From the NCBI GenBank assembly GCA_022448645.1, contig JAKVBZ010000024.1:1-59861 (forward strand): a stretch of DNA of 59,861 bases, in the 5' to 3' direction. The position numbers and the translations under genes were made by a program. The notes under the pieces were generated by a model. That model saw nothing but the letters and a program-made list of their open reading frames with translations, was not told the DNA's origin and made no database searches. The DNA comes from Pirellulaceae bacterium. GTDB taxonomy: Bacteria > Planctomycetota > Planctomycetia > Pirellulales > Pirellulaceae. Numbering within the stretch: the stretch's first letter is position 1; every line of letters starts with the position of its first letter. This document shows, one piece after another, positions 38,262 through 46,307 of the stretch.

Positions 38262-38927
38262 TTAATCCAGGTACTCGGCATCCAGCCGATAGTAGACTCC
38301 ATTTAAACCACTCACCGGTTTTAACTTTGTATCGACATGCAGGATCCCACCTAACTTTCGTTTTCGCCAGCTGAAGTCGATATGCTTGGGAGGCTGCAAC
38401 GTGACTTCAATCATGTCGGTCAGCGCAGGGTTCCCACCAAAGCAGCAAGTTCCCATGTCCGGAACGAGGATGAACTGACGCAGAGCGGTTCGATTGTCGC
38501 CGGGATAGACATATCCTTTGACGAAAATTCGTTTTCCGTCTAGAGATATTGCCTCGTCTGGAATTGGCAGTTTTGACTGATCGTCAGGTTGCAGTTGTTG
38601 AAACGAAATCCGTTGATATCCATCTGGCACTTCAGTGGCATAGATAACGCTATGCATGATCGCGCTCCCCACAAACAGCAACGAGGACATGATCAAACCG
38701 GCCATCGCAATGGGCTTGCCGGTAAGCTCGGTAGGACGCTGTTTGATTTTAGACAGGGCAGAAAGCCCCATCACAATGCCGAGAAACGGAATCATCAGCA
38801 TCCAAGGAGACAACAGCGCTGCCAGGGCGAATAGGCCGCAAACCAGCGCTACGATCGCTGTCGATGAGATCGCACGGTACTGATCCATACGGTCCACAAT
38901 GTCAGGGATGTCGATGTTCGTACTCAT
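38262..38927 (-). CDS. DUF3299 protein with two to three N-terminal membrane segments
   Basis: The 221-residue protein starts with a membrane part (AIVALVCGLFALAALLSPWMLMIPFLGIVMG... and MAGLIMSSLLFVGSAI, DUF4190-like) and ends with a DUF3299 domain (IFVKGYVYPGDNRTALRQFILVPDMGTCCFGG). The start ATG overlaps the stop of the upstream gene by ATGA, so translation is probably coupled. DUF3299 proteins are commonly found beside MacB/FtsX-type ABC transporters; the function is unknown. Confidence 0.8.
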   Translation of the reverse strand: MSTNIDIPDIVDRMDQYRAISSTAIVALVCGLFALAALLSPWMLMIPFLGIVMGLSALSKIKQRPTELTGKPIAMAGLIMSSLLFVGSAIMHSVIYATEVPDGYQRISFQQLQPDDQSKLPIPDEAISLDGKRIFVKGYVYPGDNRTALRQFILVPDMGTCCFGGNPALTDMIEVTLQPPKHIDFSWRKRKLGGILHVDTKLKPVSGLNGVYYRLDAEYLD

Positions 38928-40468
38928 GTCAGTGTCAGTTTGATTGCATAAACGACAACAAACAATCCTGCCATGGACAAACCAAGGGTCCACATGGAGC
39001 GTGACACTGGGGCTGGAGGGGCCAGCTCGGACTCGCCAATGGTTGCCTCCGAGTCGATCGAGGGAGACTCTGTTTGCGGCTGTACCGAGGATTCGGCGAC
39101 CGACTCACCTTCGATCACACCATCATCCTGGACTACGACTTGGGGGGCGACCGATGGTTCCGGGGCTTCGTCCTCTTGGGCTGGACCTGGCACGGCGTCG
39201 TCAGTTTTCTCGACGGTAACATTATCTAGACTGGCCACTTGAATGGAGGTGTCGTCAGCGACGTTGACTTGGTTGTCTGCAAGTTCCGGAGCAGCTTTTG
39301 CAGCGACAGGTGGGCTTGTTGGAAAAAACGTTCTGGCTCTTCGTACAGCATCCGGATCAAGCTTTTCCAACTCAAGAATCGCTGTAGCAGCTTCCGGTAA
39401 GGGACAGCGTCGCAAATAATTGATGACAGGTACGCGCACCCAGCTGTTTTCGTCTGTAGAGTCCTTGAACAGTTGAATTAAGCGAGGCATTGATTCCCAA
39501 TCTTCCCAGCGTGCCAAATCGGGAACGACCAAGTCTGCTAATTCTGGTCGATCTAGCATGTAGCGGAGTGATTCCACCGCGCGCTGTGGCTGAATAGGGT
39601 TGCCCTGGTCGGCATGAAACCGCAACGCCATGATGGCTGCGTAGGTATCGGTGTAATCAGCATCCTGATTCTTGAGCAAGTGATCTTCAATGAGCGACAA
39701 ACCATCAACACCGATGAGCGTTAGGTAGCAAGCGATTGTAGCGTCCAACGCAGCCTTGGTTTTACGGTCTTCTGACTGAATCATCGTCTCCAGCATCGCC
39801 GCGTCCTCGGGCTGGCCACAGACGCCTAGCATCGTCAGGTACAATCTCCGCCGACTAGGAGGCCTTTGTATGTCTTCAATCCAGCTGATAAGAAGTTCTC
39901 GATTCATTCGGTCGCGTAATGCTTTGACTTCATCATAGGATGCTCTAGCAAATTCGTCGTAAGCATCTCGAGCCAACAGGTCTTCTTCATCTTCGAGGTA
40001 TTCCAGATAGAACTCGAGTTGTTGCGAGTCCGGTTCGGTGGCCAGCTGAGCGACACGAGTCAGATAGTCACGTACACGCTCGCTGATCCGCAGCGGCGTG
40101 GTCCAGTCCAAATCAGGAGCTCCTAATGCCGTGATCATGAACATCGTTCCTATTTCCGCGTCACCAAAATAGACAGCTTCGATTTCTTGGATATCTTGCA
40201 ATAAATCGGCCCCCTTCATTGTCTGTTGGATTTCAAAGACTGCCTTGGGAACGCTGCGCGTGGGATCCGATGTAGATTGTGACAATGTTTCCAGGTCCCG
40301 CGGTGGCGATGTTTTTTTTAGGGTGACGATAGCCATCACGTCGGCACTAGCCAATTCTTGGCTGAATGTTTGTGAAACGGGAGAGCAGAATGGGCAGGCT
40401 TCCGTACAATCGGACACCAGCCACATGACAGTCGTGGTTAGCAGAAGCAGGCAGTTGAGTCGGCACAT
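38924..40468 (-). CDS. Exported, membrane-anchored protein of unknown function in ABC operon
   Basis: The 514-residue protein has a signal peptide (CLLLLTTTVMWLVSDC), a CPFC motif just after it (TEACPFCSPVSQ), a helical repeat region from about 190 to 370 that looks like degenerate HEAT repeats, an acidic Pro/Val-rich linker and a C-terminal membrane segment (WTLGLSMAGLFVVVYAIKL). I do not know a named family. The ATG at 40468 is chosen because it directly precedes the signal peptide. The stop overlaps the next gene (ATGA). The CPFC pair could be redox-active or bind metal. Confidence 0.7.
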   Translation of the reverse strand: MCRLNCLLLLTTTVMWLVSDCTEACPFCSPVSQTFSQELASADVMAIVTLKKTSPPRDLETLSQSTSDPTRSVPKAVFEIQQTMKGADLLQDIQEIEAVYFGDAEIGTMFMITALGAPDLDWTTPLRISERVRDYLTRVAQLATEPDSQQLEFYLEYLEDEEDLLARDAYDEFARASYDEVKALRDRMNRELLISWIEDIQRPPSRRRLYLTMLGVCGQPEDAAMLETMIQSEDRKTKAALDATIACYLTLIGVDGLSLIEDHLLKNQDADYTDTYAAIMALRFHADQGNPIQPQRAVESLRYMLDRPELADLVVPDLARWEDWESMPRLIQLFKDSTDENSWVRVPVINYLRRCPLPEAATAILELEKLDPDAVRRARTFFPTSPPVAAKAAPELADNQVNVADDTSIQVASLDNVTVEKTDDAVPGPAQEDEAPEPSVAPQVVVQDDGVIEGESVAESSVQPQTESPSIDSEATIGESELAPPAPVSRSMWTLGLSMAGLFVVVYAIKLTLT

Positions 40469-40622
40469 GGTGACGATCCTATGGGAGTTAGCACGGGACC
40501 TGGACAAATATCACAAGTATAGATCCTACTCGTGGGATCGTTGACGGTCGAAACCAGATTCAGTTTCCTACATTCTATGCGATAGATTCTATCCATGGCA
40601 GGCGGTTTTGACTACGAATCCG

Positions 40623-42137
40623 TCAGGGATTGGCGCTCAGCGCTCGAGAAACATCGGTTCGATAAGCTGCCATTGCCGGCAGCAGGCCGACGGCCACTGC
40701 GAGCAGAATCAATCCGGGAATCAACCATAACTCGGTCGGAACGGGAAGGCTGGAGACGGGCTCGTAGCCCCCCCATCCTCGCACTCCATTGATGGTGCCA
40801 ATTAGCCAGTCGACATTGAAATATTCGTTGACGTTGACGGATGGGAAATCGAAGAAACCGATGGCGACACCAGTCTGGTCTTCGATGGTGGGTCCGGCAG
40901 TCCCGATCAGTATGTGTCCGGTACAAAATCCAATAAGTCCTCCTCCAAGCGCCAGGATGATCGCTTCGAACAACACGACAGACATGACTGTGCCGCGGCC
41001 CGCACCGAGCGCCCTCATGACGGCAATTTCATGCTGGCGATCACTCATTGAATTGTAAATACTTACCAGAATGCTTACGCCAGAGACGACACATATCATG
41101 ACAGTCAGTGCCAAGAGCACCTGTTTGATGGGGCCGACGATGGTGGTGAACAAACCATAGATTTCGGCGACAGGTAACGCAGCTTGCGCTGTATTGCCTT
41201 CATTGATAATATTCATCAAACCAGGGGTGACAACTTGATTGACCGTCTTGATCAAGATGGCCGTGACTTCACGTTCGGGAACTGTTAGTGGTTGAAATGT
41301 GAGCGTGGATTTGCTTTCTGTCTGTGGTGGTGTTGCGGCGATGACCCCAGCTGGAACGGGAGGCTGAACTGGTACCTCGCGCGGATCTTGCGGGACCGGT
41401 TTGGCATGGCCGTCCATCAGGTAGAAACCTTCTATGTTGACGAAGACCCCTCGGTCGATAGGAGTGCCGGTCATGTCCAGAATACCGACCACAGTAAAGG
41501 GGTGTTCGTCGTGCAATTCTCCTTCAGGGTCACCGTGTGTAGCCGCGATTCGGCTACCAATTTCTAACTGCTTTTCTCGCGCGACCTTCGCACCTATTAC
41601 TGCCTCAAAATATCCATGGGTTTCATGGAATGTTTCAAAGTTTCGTCCCTGGTCGAACTGATACGTGGTACCGTTATTCAGATCGTACACGAAGTCATCG
41701 AACAACTGAGGTGTCGTACCAATCACGCGGAAGTGGCCATAGTAGTCGCCCATGCATATGGGGATGGCAAACTTTGTGAATAATCGAAATTTGCCGTCGC
41801 GACCAACACCTAACTCATCAATGCCCACGGCTTGACGATAGGTTTCGACATCTTCGGCGCTGAGAAACTCTTGGTAATAACTGTAGGGAATGTTTTCTAC
41901 AGGTTGGCTCAGATAATAGACTGTATTGAGCACCAACTGCAAACGGCCTCCCTTCGTTGCCCCCACAATCATGTTGTAGCCGAGGCTAGAATTGTTACGA
42001 AAGGATTGCTCGACCAGTCCATGAATGGAGATGACTGCTACGACCAACATGACTCCCAAAGCCATTGAGAGGGCGGTGAGGGTAGACGCCAATCCTCGCT
42101 GTTGAATACTTCGCCAAGCTATTTTCCACTTGCTCAT
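40623..42137 (-). CDS. ABC transporter permease, MacB/FtsX type
   Basis: The 504-residue permease has one N-terminal membrane helix (LTALSMALGVMLVVAVIS), a long periplasmic MacB-like core domain (about 45-330) and three C-terminal helices (KQVLLALTVMICVVSGVSILVSIYNSM, VLFEAIILALGGGLIGFCTGHI, LWLIPGLILLAVAVGLLPAMAAYR). The FtsX signature RQHEIAVMRALGAGRG is intact. It works with the ATP-binding protein encoded just upstream, probably as a mechanotransmitter or lipoprotein-type exporter. Its start codon lies inside a degenerate copy of the upstream 16-bp tandem repeat. Confidence 0.92.
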   Translation of the reverse strand: MSKWKIAWRSIQQRGLASTLTALSMALGVMLVVAVISIHGLVEQSFRNNSSLGYNMIVGATKGGRLQLVLNTVYYLSQPVENIPYSYYQEFLSAEDVETYRQAVGIDELGVGRDGKFRLFTKFAIPICMGDYYGHFRVIGTTPQLFDDFVYDLNNGTTYQFDQGRNFETFHETHGYFEAVIGAKVAREKQLEIGSRIAATHGDPEGELHDEHPFTVVGILDMTGTPIDRGVFVNIEGFYLMDGHAKPVPQDPREVPVQPPVPAGVIAATPPQTESKSTLTFQPLTVPEREVTAILIKTVNQVVTPGLMNIINEGNTAQAALPVAEIYGLFTTIVGPIKQVLLALTVMICVVSGVSILVSIYNSMSDRQHEIAVMRALGAGRGTVMSVVLFEAIILALGGGLIGFCTGHILIGTAGPTIEDQTGVAIGFFDFPSVNVNEYFNVDWLIGTINGVRGWGGYEPVSSLPVPTELWLIPGLILLAVAVGLLPAMAAYRTDVSRALSANP

Positions 42138-42215
42138 TCTGCTACTTGCTCAATCTGTTGGTTGCTCAATCTGTTGGTTGCTCAATCTGTTGGTTGCTCA
42201 ATCTGTTGGTTGCTC
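42130..42215. repeat. Tandem 16-bp repeat between the ABC ATPase and permease genes
   Basis: The unit TTGCTCAATCTGTTGG occurs in four perfect copies (42146-42209), followed by a 6-base partial copy and preceded by a degenerate fifth copy (42130-42145, 4 mismatches). On the coding (minus) strand one unit encodes the last residues and stop of the ATPase (EQPTD-stop), three fill the spacer and the degenerate one contains the permease ATG. Copy-number change would alter the spacer by 16 bases without changing either protein. Confidence 0.95.
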
Positions 42216-42884
42216 GGACAATCCACGCACTTGATTGATCTCGTCCAAGTGAACAACGCGATCAAACTGGTTTGCGACTTCGGGAGTATGTGTCACCACG
42301 ATCACTGACACGTTTTCTTCGCTGCATGTTGTGCGAATCAGGTCGACGATTTGCTGTTGGTTTCCCGGGTCGACATTGGCCGTCGGTTCGTCTGCCAATA
42401 ACAATTTGGGTCGGTTGGCCAGAGCGCGGGCGACGGCGACACGTTGTTGCTCACCAACAGACATGGTGCCAGGTTTATGTGTGAGGCGATGGCTGAGACC
42501 GACTCGGTCGAGCAAATCGCTGGCTCGTCGAGAATCGTTTCGACCTTTTGCGAATGTCATTCCGAGTGTGACATTTTCCAAGGCCGTAAAGGCGGGAAGT
42601 AGATTAAAGGTCTGAAATACGTACCCGATGGTGTCGGCGCGAAAGCGATCTCGAATTGATTCTGCCAAATTAGCAATGTCGATGCCGTCAACCATCACAT
42701 GTCCTTGGTCGACTCGGCTGATTCCAGCAATCACGTGCAACAGCGTTGACTTGCCACAGCCGCTACGCCCAACGATGACCATCTGCTCGCCCGGTTCTAC
42801 CGAAAACGTAGCAATATCGAGAACCGGCAGGACGTCTCCGTTTGGTTCCACATACGATTTCTTGACGTCGCTAAGTTGAAGCAT
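42198..42884 (-). CDS. ABC transporter ATP-binding protein, LolD/MacB type
   Basis: The 228-residue ATPase shows Walker A GRSGCGKST (about 38-46), Q-loop YVFQTFNLLPAFTALENV, signature MSVGEQQRVAVARAL, Walker B LLLADEPTANVD and the switch His in VVTHTPEV. This fits the MacB/LolD class with one nucleotide-binding domain. It is the first gene of a minus-strand operon of five: ATPase, permease, exported unknown, DUF3299, DUF3299-like lipoprotein. Its 3' end lies in a tandem 16-bp repeat. Confidence 0.93.
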   Translation of the reverse strand: MLQLSDVKKSYVEPNGDVLPVLDIATFSVEPGEQMVIVGRSGCGKSTLLHVIAGISRVDQGHVMVDGIDIANLAESIRDRFRADTIGYVFQTFNLLPAFTALENVTLGMTFAKGRNDSRRASDLLDRVGLSHRLTHKPGTMSVGEQQRVAVARALANRPKLLLADEPTANVDPGNQQQIVDLIRTTCSEENVSVIVVTHTPEVANQFDRVVHLDEINQVRGLSEQPTD

Positions 42885-43167
42885 CAGGTAGGCTTTGAGA
42901 AGGGATTTGCCGAACGACCATCACCACGGATGGAAATCGAGGGAAGCAGTTCAATCGTACGCGATAGAGCCGGAGTGCCAAATAGCGAATTAGCCGATTG
43001 GGGAGCCCCAGGAGGTTCCCTGTGGTTCGGCTTCCGGTTGTACGTAGTGTGCCAACGATTTGTTGGTCGCACCAATCGTATAGCAGACCCTGTTGCTTTG
43101 ACGAAGACAGCGTCAGGCAGGTTGCACATAAGCTCTTAGAATATCAATGATCGCAAGAAAGGTCGGA

Positions 43168-43665
43168 TTATCCGCGACGCATTGCCCGTTCTAGGTCGCG
43201 TTTGACCGTTTCTTTTTTCATTTTTTCTCGTTTGTCGAACAGCTTTCGGCCCCGACAGATTCCCAATATCAATTTGGCTCGACCACGTTTGAAGTACATT
43301 TTTAAGGGTACCAAGGTAAGGCCTTTTTCGAACGCTTGAGCGGCAAACTTGCGGACTTCGCGACGATGCAACAAGAGTTTGCGTCGTCGCCGCGGTTCGT
43401 GGTTCATGCGGTTGGCGAAAGTGTATTCCGAGATTTCACAACCGACCAGCCAGACTTCTCCATCGATGACTCGTCCATACGCCTCATCCAAGGAAACCTT
43501 GCCGTCGCGAAGACTTTTTACTTCGCTGCCCATCAGTACCACACCACACTCCAATGTCTCGAGTACATCGAATTTGTGGCGTGCTTTTCGGTTCTCTGTG
43601 ATGGGCCGGTCCGTCGCATTCGACTTCGTATCGGTCGATGCTTTCTTCTTGCTCTTTTTTGCCAT
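43168..43665 (-). CDS. smpB: SsrA-binding protein SmpB
   Basis: SmpB binds tmRNA and brings it to stalled ribosomes for trans-translation. Seen: ENRKARHKFDVLETLECGVVLMGSEVKSLRDGKVSLDEAYG, then HEPRRRRKLLLHRREVRKF and KMYFKRGRAKLILGICRGRKLFDKR. The C-terminal basic tail (KKETVKRDLERAMRRG) is normal. Length 165. No tmRNA gene was found next to it. It stands alone, with lipA divergent 370 nt away. Confidence 0.96.
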   Translation of the reverse strand: MAKKSKKKASTDTKSNATDRPITENRKARHKFDVLETLECGVVLMGSEVKSLRDGKVSLDEAYGRVIDGEVWLVGCEISEYTFANRMNHEPRRRRKLLLHRREVRKFAAQAFEKGLTLVPLKMYFKRGRAKLILGICRGRKLFDKREKMKKETVKRDLERAMRRG

Positions 43666-44037
43666 GGGCCTACACGATCGTGGATGAAAACTCCCAAGTA
43701 TACGTCACCGATGCGGATGCCTATGTGTGAACTAAAGAGGCATCTCGCCTTGTAGTCTAGCATCACGTACAATGAAGGCTTGAGATGTCTGTACGTAACC
43801 GAATGGTCATACACCATTGTAACGATAACATGTGGTCGTTGACGATTGTAGGAGACGAGACAGAATATGAGTGCATTGTAAACTTTTTGAGTTGAGGGGC
43901 GATAGCGTCAGGTCCCCGTGGGAAAGCAGATTCCCCCTGGGAAAACTAGACGCTAACGCTTTCTAGCTGGTGGTTTTGAGTGCGTGAAGGTGCTCTGGCC
44001 GATCCTGTAAAAGTCTTTTTGGATAACGAGACGAACT
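43666..44037. other. Divergent gap between smpB and lipA
   Basis: No gene or tmRNA is seen. A near-perfect direct repeat (TCCCCGTGGGAAA at 43913-43925 and TCCCCCTGGGAAA at 43932-43944) lies between the inverted arms TAGCGTC (43903-43909) and GACGCTA (43949-43955). Its meaning is unknown. Confidence 0.4.
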
Positions 44038-44961
44038 GTGAGTACCGTTCCGGAAGCGTTTGATTTACCGATTCTTGATGCCTCCTCGCCCTCGGATTCG
44101 ATGTTGCCCGAGCGTCGATTGCCTCGCTGGCTGAAACGTAACGTTCCCAAGGGAAATGCGAATCATTTTACAGCTCGCCTGCTGGATGAATTGGGATTAG
44201 AAACTGTCTGTGACAACGCACGTTGTCCGAATCGCATGGAGTGCTATTCTCAAAAAACAGCCACATTTATGATCTTGGGAAATGTGTGTACACGTCCCTG
44301 TGGTTTTTGTGCAGTCTCGCGCGGTCGTCCAGAGCAGCCCGAAGTTGACGAGCCGGAGCGGTTAGCGGAAGCAGCATATCGCTTGGGCTTGAAGCATGTT
44401 GTGATTACTTCGGTGACGCGGGATGATCTGCCGGATGGTGGGGCTGAACATTTTTACCGTTGCGTGTTGGCTGTGCGTGAGCGAACAGGAGCGGCTATTG
44501 AAGTATTGACGCCCGATTTCGTTGACCAACGTGAGAGCGTAAAGCGAGTGGTCGAGGCGGCTCCGGAGGTGTTTAATCACAATACGGAAACGGTGCCTCG
44601 CCTGTATGCCAAAGTTCGAGGTGGCAAATCAGATTATCGTTGGACGCTCGGCTTGCTGCAGCAGGTCAAACAGCTTGATCCACAAATTAAGACCAAGAGT
44701 GGTTTGATGCTGGGGCTGGGCGAGACCCACCAGGAAATTTTGGATGTGCTGGCAGACCTGTTGGATCACGGCTGTGACTTTTTGACGCTAGGGCAATACT
44801 TGCAGCCGGATCCGGTCAAATACATTCCCGTGGTTCGCTATGTGACTCCAGAAGAATTTGACGAACTGGGCGAGGCGGCCAAGCAAATGGGGTTCCGTAA
44901 GGTAGCCAGTGGGCCGTTTGTCCGCAGTAGCTATCATGCGCGTGCCATGCACGATTCTTAA
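44038..44961 (+). CDS. lipA: Lipoyl synthase
   Basis: LipA is a radical SAM enzyme that inserts sulfur into octanoyl chains on lipoyl-dependent enzymes. Seen: the auxiliary cluster motif CDNARCPNRMECY (C-x4-C-x5-C), the radical SAM motif CTRPCGFCAV (C-x3-C-x2-C), VVITSVTRDDLPDGGAEHF, FNHNTETVPRLY, KSGLMLGLGET and RSSYHA near the end. Length 307 is usual. The start is GTG at 44038; its ribosome-binding site is weak. No lipB is adjacent. Confidence 0.95.
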   Translation: MSTVPEAFDLPILDASSPSDSMLPERRLPRWLKRNVPKGNANHFTARLLDELGLETVCDNARCPNRMECYSQKTATFMILGNVCTRPCGFCAVSRGRPEQPEVDEPERLAEAAYRLGLKHVVITSVTRDDLPDGGAEHFYRCVLAVRERTGAAIEVLTPDFVDQRESVKRVVEAAPEVFNHNTETVPRLYAKVRGGKSDYRWTLGLLQQVKQLDPQIKTKSGLMLGLGETHQEILDVLADLLDHGCDFLTLGQYLQPDPVKYIPVVRYVTPEEFDELGEAAKQMGFRKVASGPFVRSSYHARAMHDS

Positions 44962-45497
44962 ATGGCTATTTGTTGGTGAGTTTGCGGAAAATATCAACCC
45001 GCCGTTGTCAATCTTTGCGTCGTGGAAATCTCCCGAAGGGCCGGCAGTCCTCATACACACGGGATTGATGTCGTCACACTGGCAATAAACTGCAAAATGG
45101 CTTTTAGCCAGCGTTCTGAACGACCATGTTCACTTCCATGCGTTTTTGCCTGCGAGACTTTCCATTTCTCAAGTCGCAGGAATCATCAAATCAAACTTGA
45201 GTCGCTGGGTTCACGAGTCGGTCGATTGTCGCGACAATTTTCAATTACAAGAGGCATGCAGATCGTTTGCTGTTAGCAATCCAATAAATAAGCCTCATCC
45301 AAACCATCAACAATCAGGGCAGCTTCATCTCAAAAGGTCGTGTTAAGTAGAGCTTCGAACGCTCTTAGAAAAATACGGAATTGAGTTCAACGGCCGATGT
45401 TTTGTTCCAGGATGTGCTCCCATTCGAGTCAGAAATATTCGATCTGTTTAGACGGGCACTTGCGTGACTTTGGTGTCGCCTGTCAAGGTTGTCTGCT
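44962..45497. other. Convergent non-coding gap
   Basis: I see no gene, RNA or terminator in these 536 bases between lipA and the HAD hydrolase. Confidence 0.5.
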
Positions 45498-46217
45498 TTA
45501 GCCAGCTACCCAAGATATCACGTCGCACAAGCTGGTGATCCGGTGATCTTGGGACAAAGATGTCTCACCACGTGTGAGTAGTTTAACGTTCCAGCCCGCA
45601 GCCTGTGCTCCTTGGAAATCGTTTACCAGTGAATCGCCGACAAAGAAAATTTGATTGGAAGGTACCTTGAGCCGTGCGGTGACACGAGCAAAGAATTCAG
45701 GACTAGGCTTTGGATAACCGATTTCAGCTGACCAAAAGATGTGACGGCAGGAATTCAAAGGATGGTGCTCCTGACAGATTTGTGGCAACCGGTCGTCGAA
45801 GTTGGATGCGATGGCTAGCAGGTATCCTTGTTTTTGCAACGTTTGCCAGGTTTCCACCACATCTCCGAACACCTGCCAATGGCGGCCTTGCGAAAAATGT
45901 TCCCACAAGTCATCAAACAGTTCGTTTGAAGCATGGGGTACTTCTTCGAAGACATCTGTCACGATAGTTCGCCAGCGCTCTCTTTCGCGTTGTTCCGTGG
46001 TATTTCGACGGCGGAGCTTATCGAGCTGATCTGCCTGTTCCTGCTGATGGAATGCGTTGCTAAACCGCACGGCAATTTCGTCAACTGTCATCTGTGATCC
46101 GTACTCGCGTCCATAGCGCGCATAGACATCAGCTGCGGAGGGGTCGGGATAAATGAGTGTCCCGACGGCATCGAACACAACGACCGGAGATGCAGAGGTT
46201 GGAGTGTGAGAAGACAT
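45498..46217 (-). CDS. HAD-superfamily hydrolase
   Basis: The 239-residue protein is a HAD subfamily IA-like hydrolase with a helical cap. Motif I reads VVFDAVGTLIYP: the nucleophile Asp is present but the usual second Asp is Val (as in the HDHD3/REG-2 branch). Motif II lies in LAIASNFDDRL, the lysine in IGYPKPSPEFF, and motif IV is FVGDSLVNDFQGAQAAG. Substrate unknown. I chose the ATG at 46217 (MSSHTPTSASPVVVFDAV); the frame opens at 46280. It follows rseP by 90 nt on the same strand. Confidence 0.82.
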   Translation of the reverse strand: MSSHTPTSASPVVVFDAVGTLIYPDPSAADVYARYGREYGSQMTVDEIAVRFSNAFHQQEQADQLDKLRRRNTTEQRERERWRTIVTDVFEEVPHASNELFDDLWEHFSQGRHWQVFGDVVETWQTLQKQGYLLAIASNFDDRLPQICQEHHPLNSCRHIFWSAEIGYPKPSPEFFARVTARLKVPSNQIFFVGDSLVNDFQGAQAAGWNVKLLTRGETSLSQDHRITSLCDVISWVAG

Positions 46218-46307
46218 ACGCTGACACTTGGCTCTCCGCAGGGCTTGCTTCTTAACCCTCCTGGAAGATGGATTGTGCAAGCAAAGACCTGAGACTTTCC
46301 CCTATGG

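Noticed and set aside
42130..42215. CRISPR-like array
   Set aside because: The copies are directly adjacent without spacers; it is a simple tandem repeat.
42885..44037. Possible tmRNA gene beside smpB
   Set aside because: I looked for the conserved tmRNA ends and T-arm on both strands near smpB and found none.
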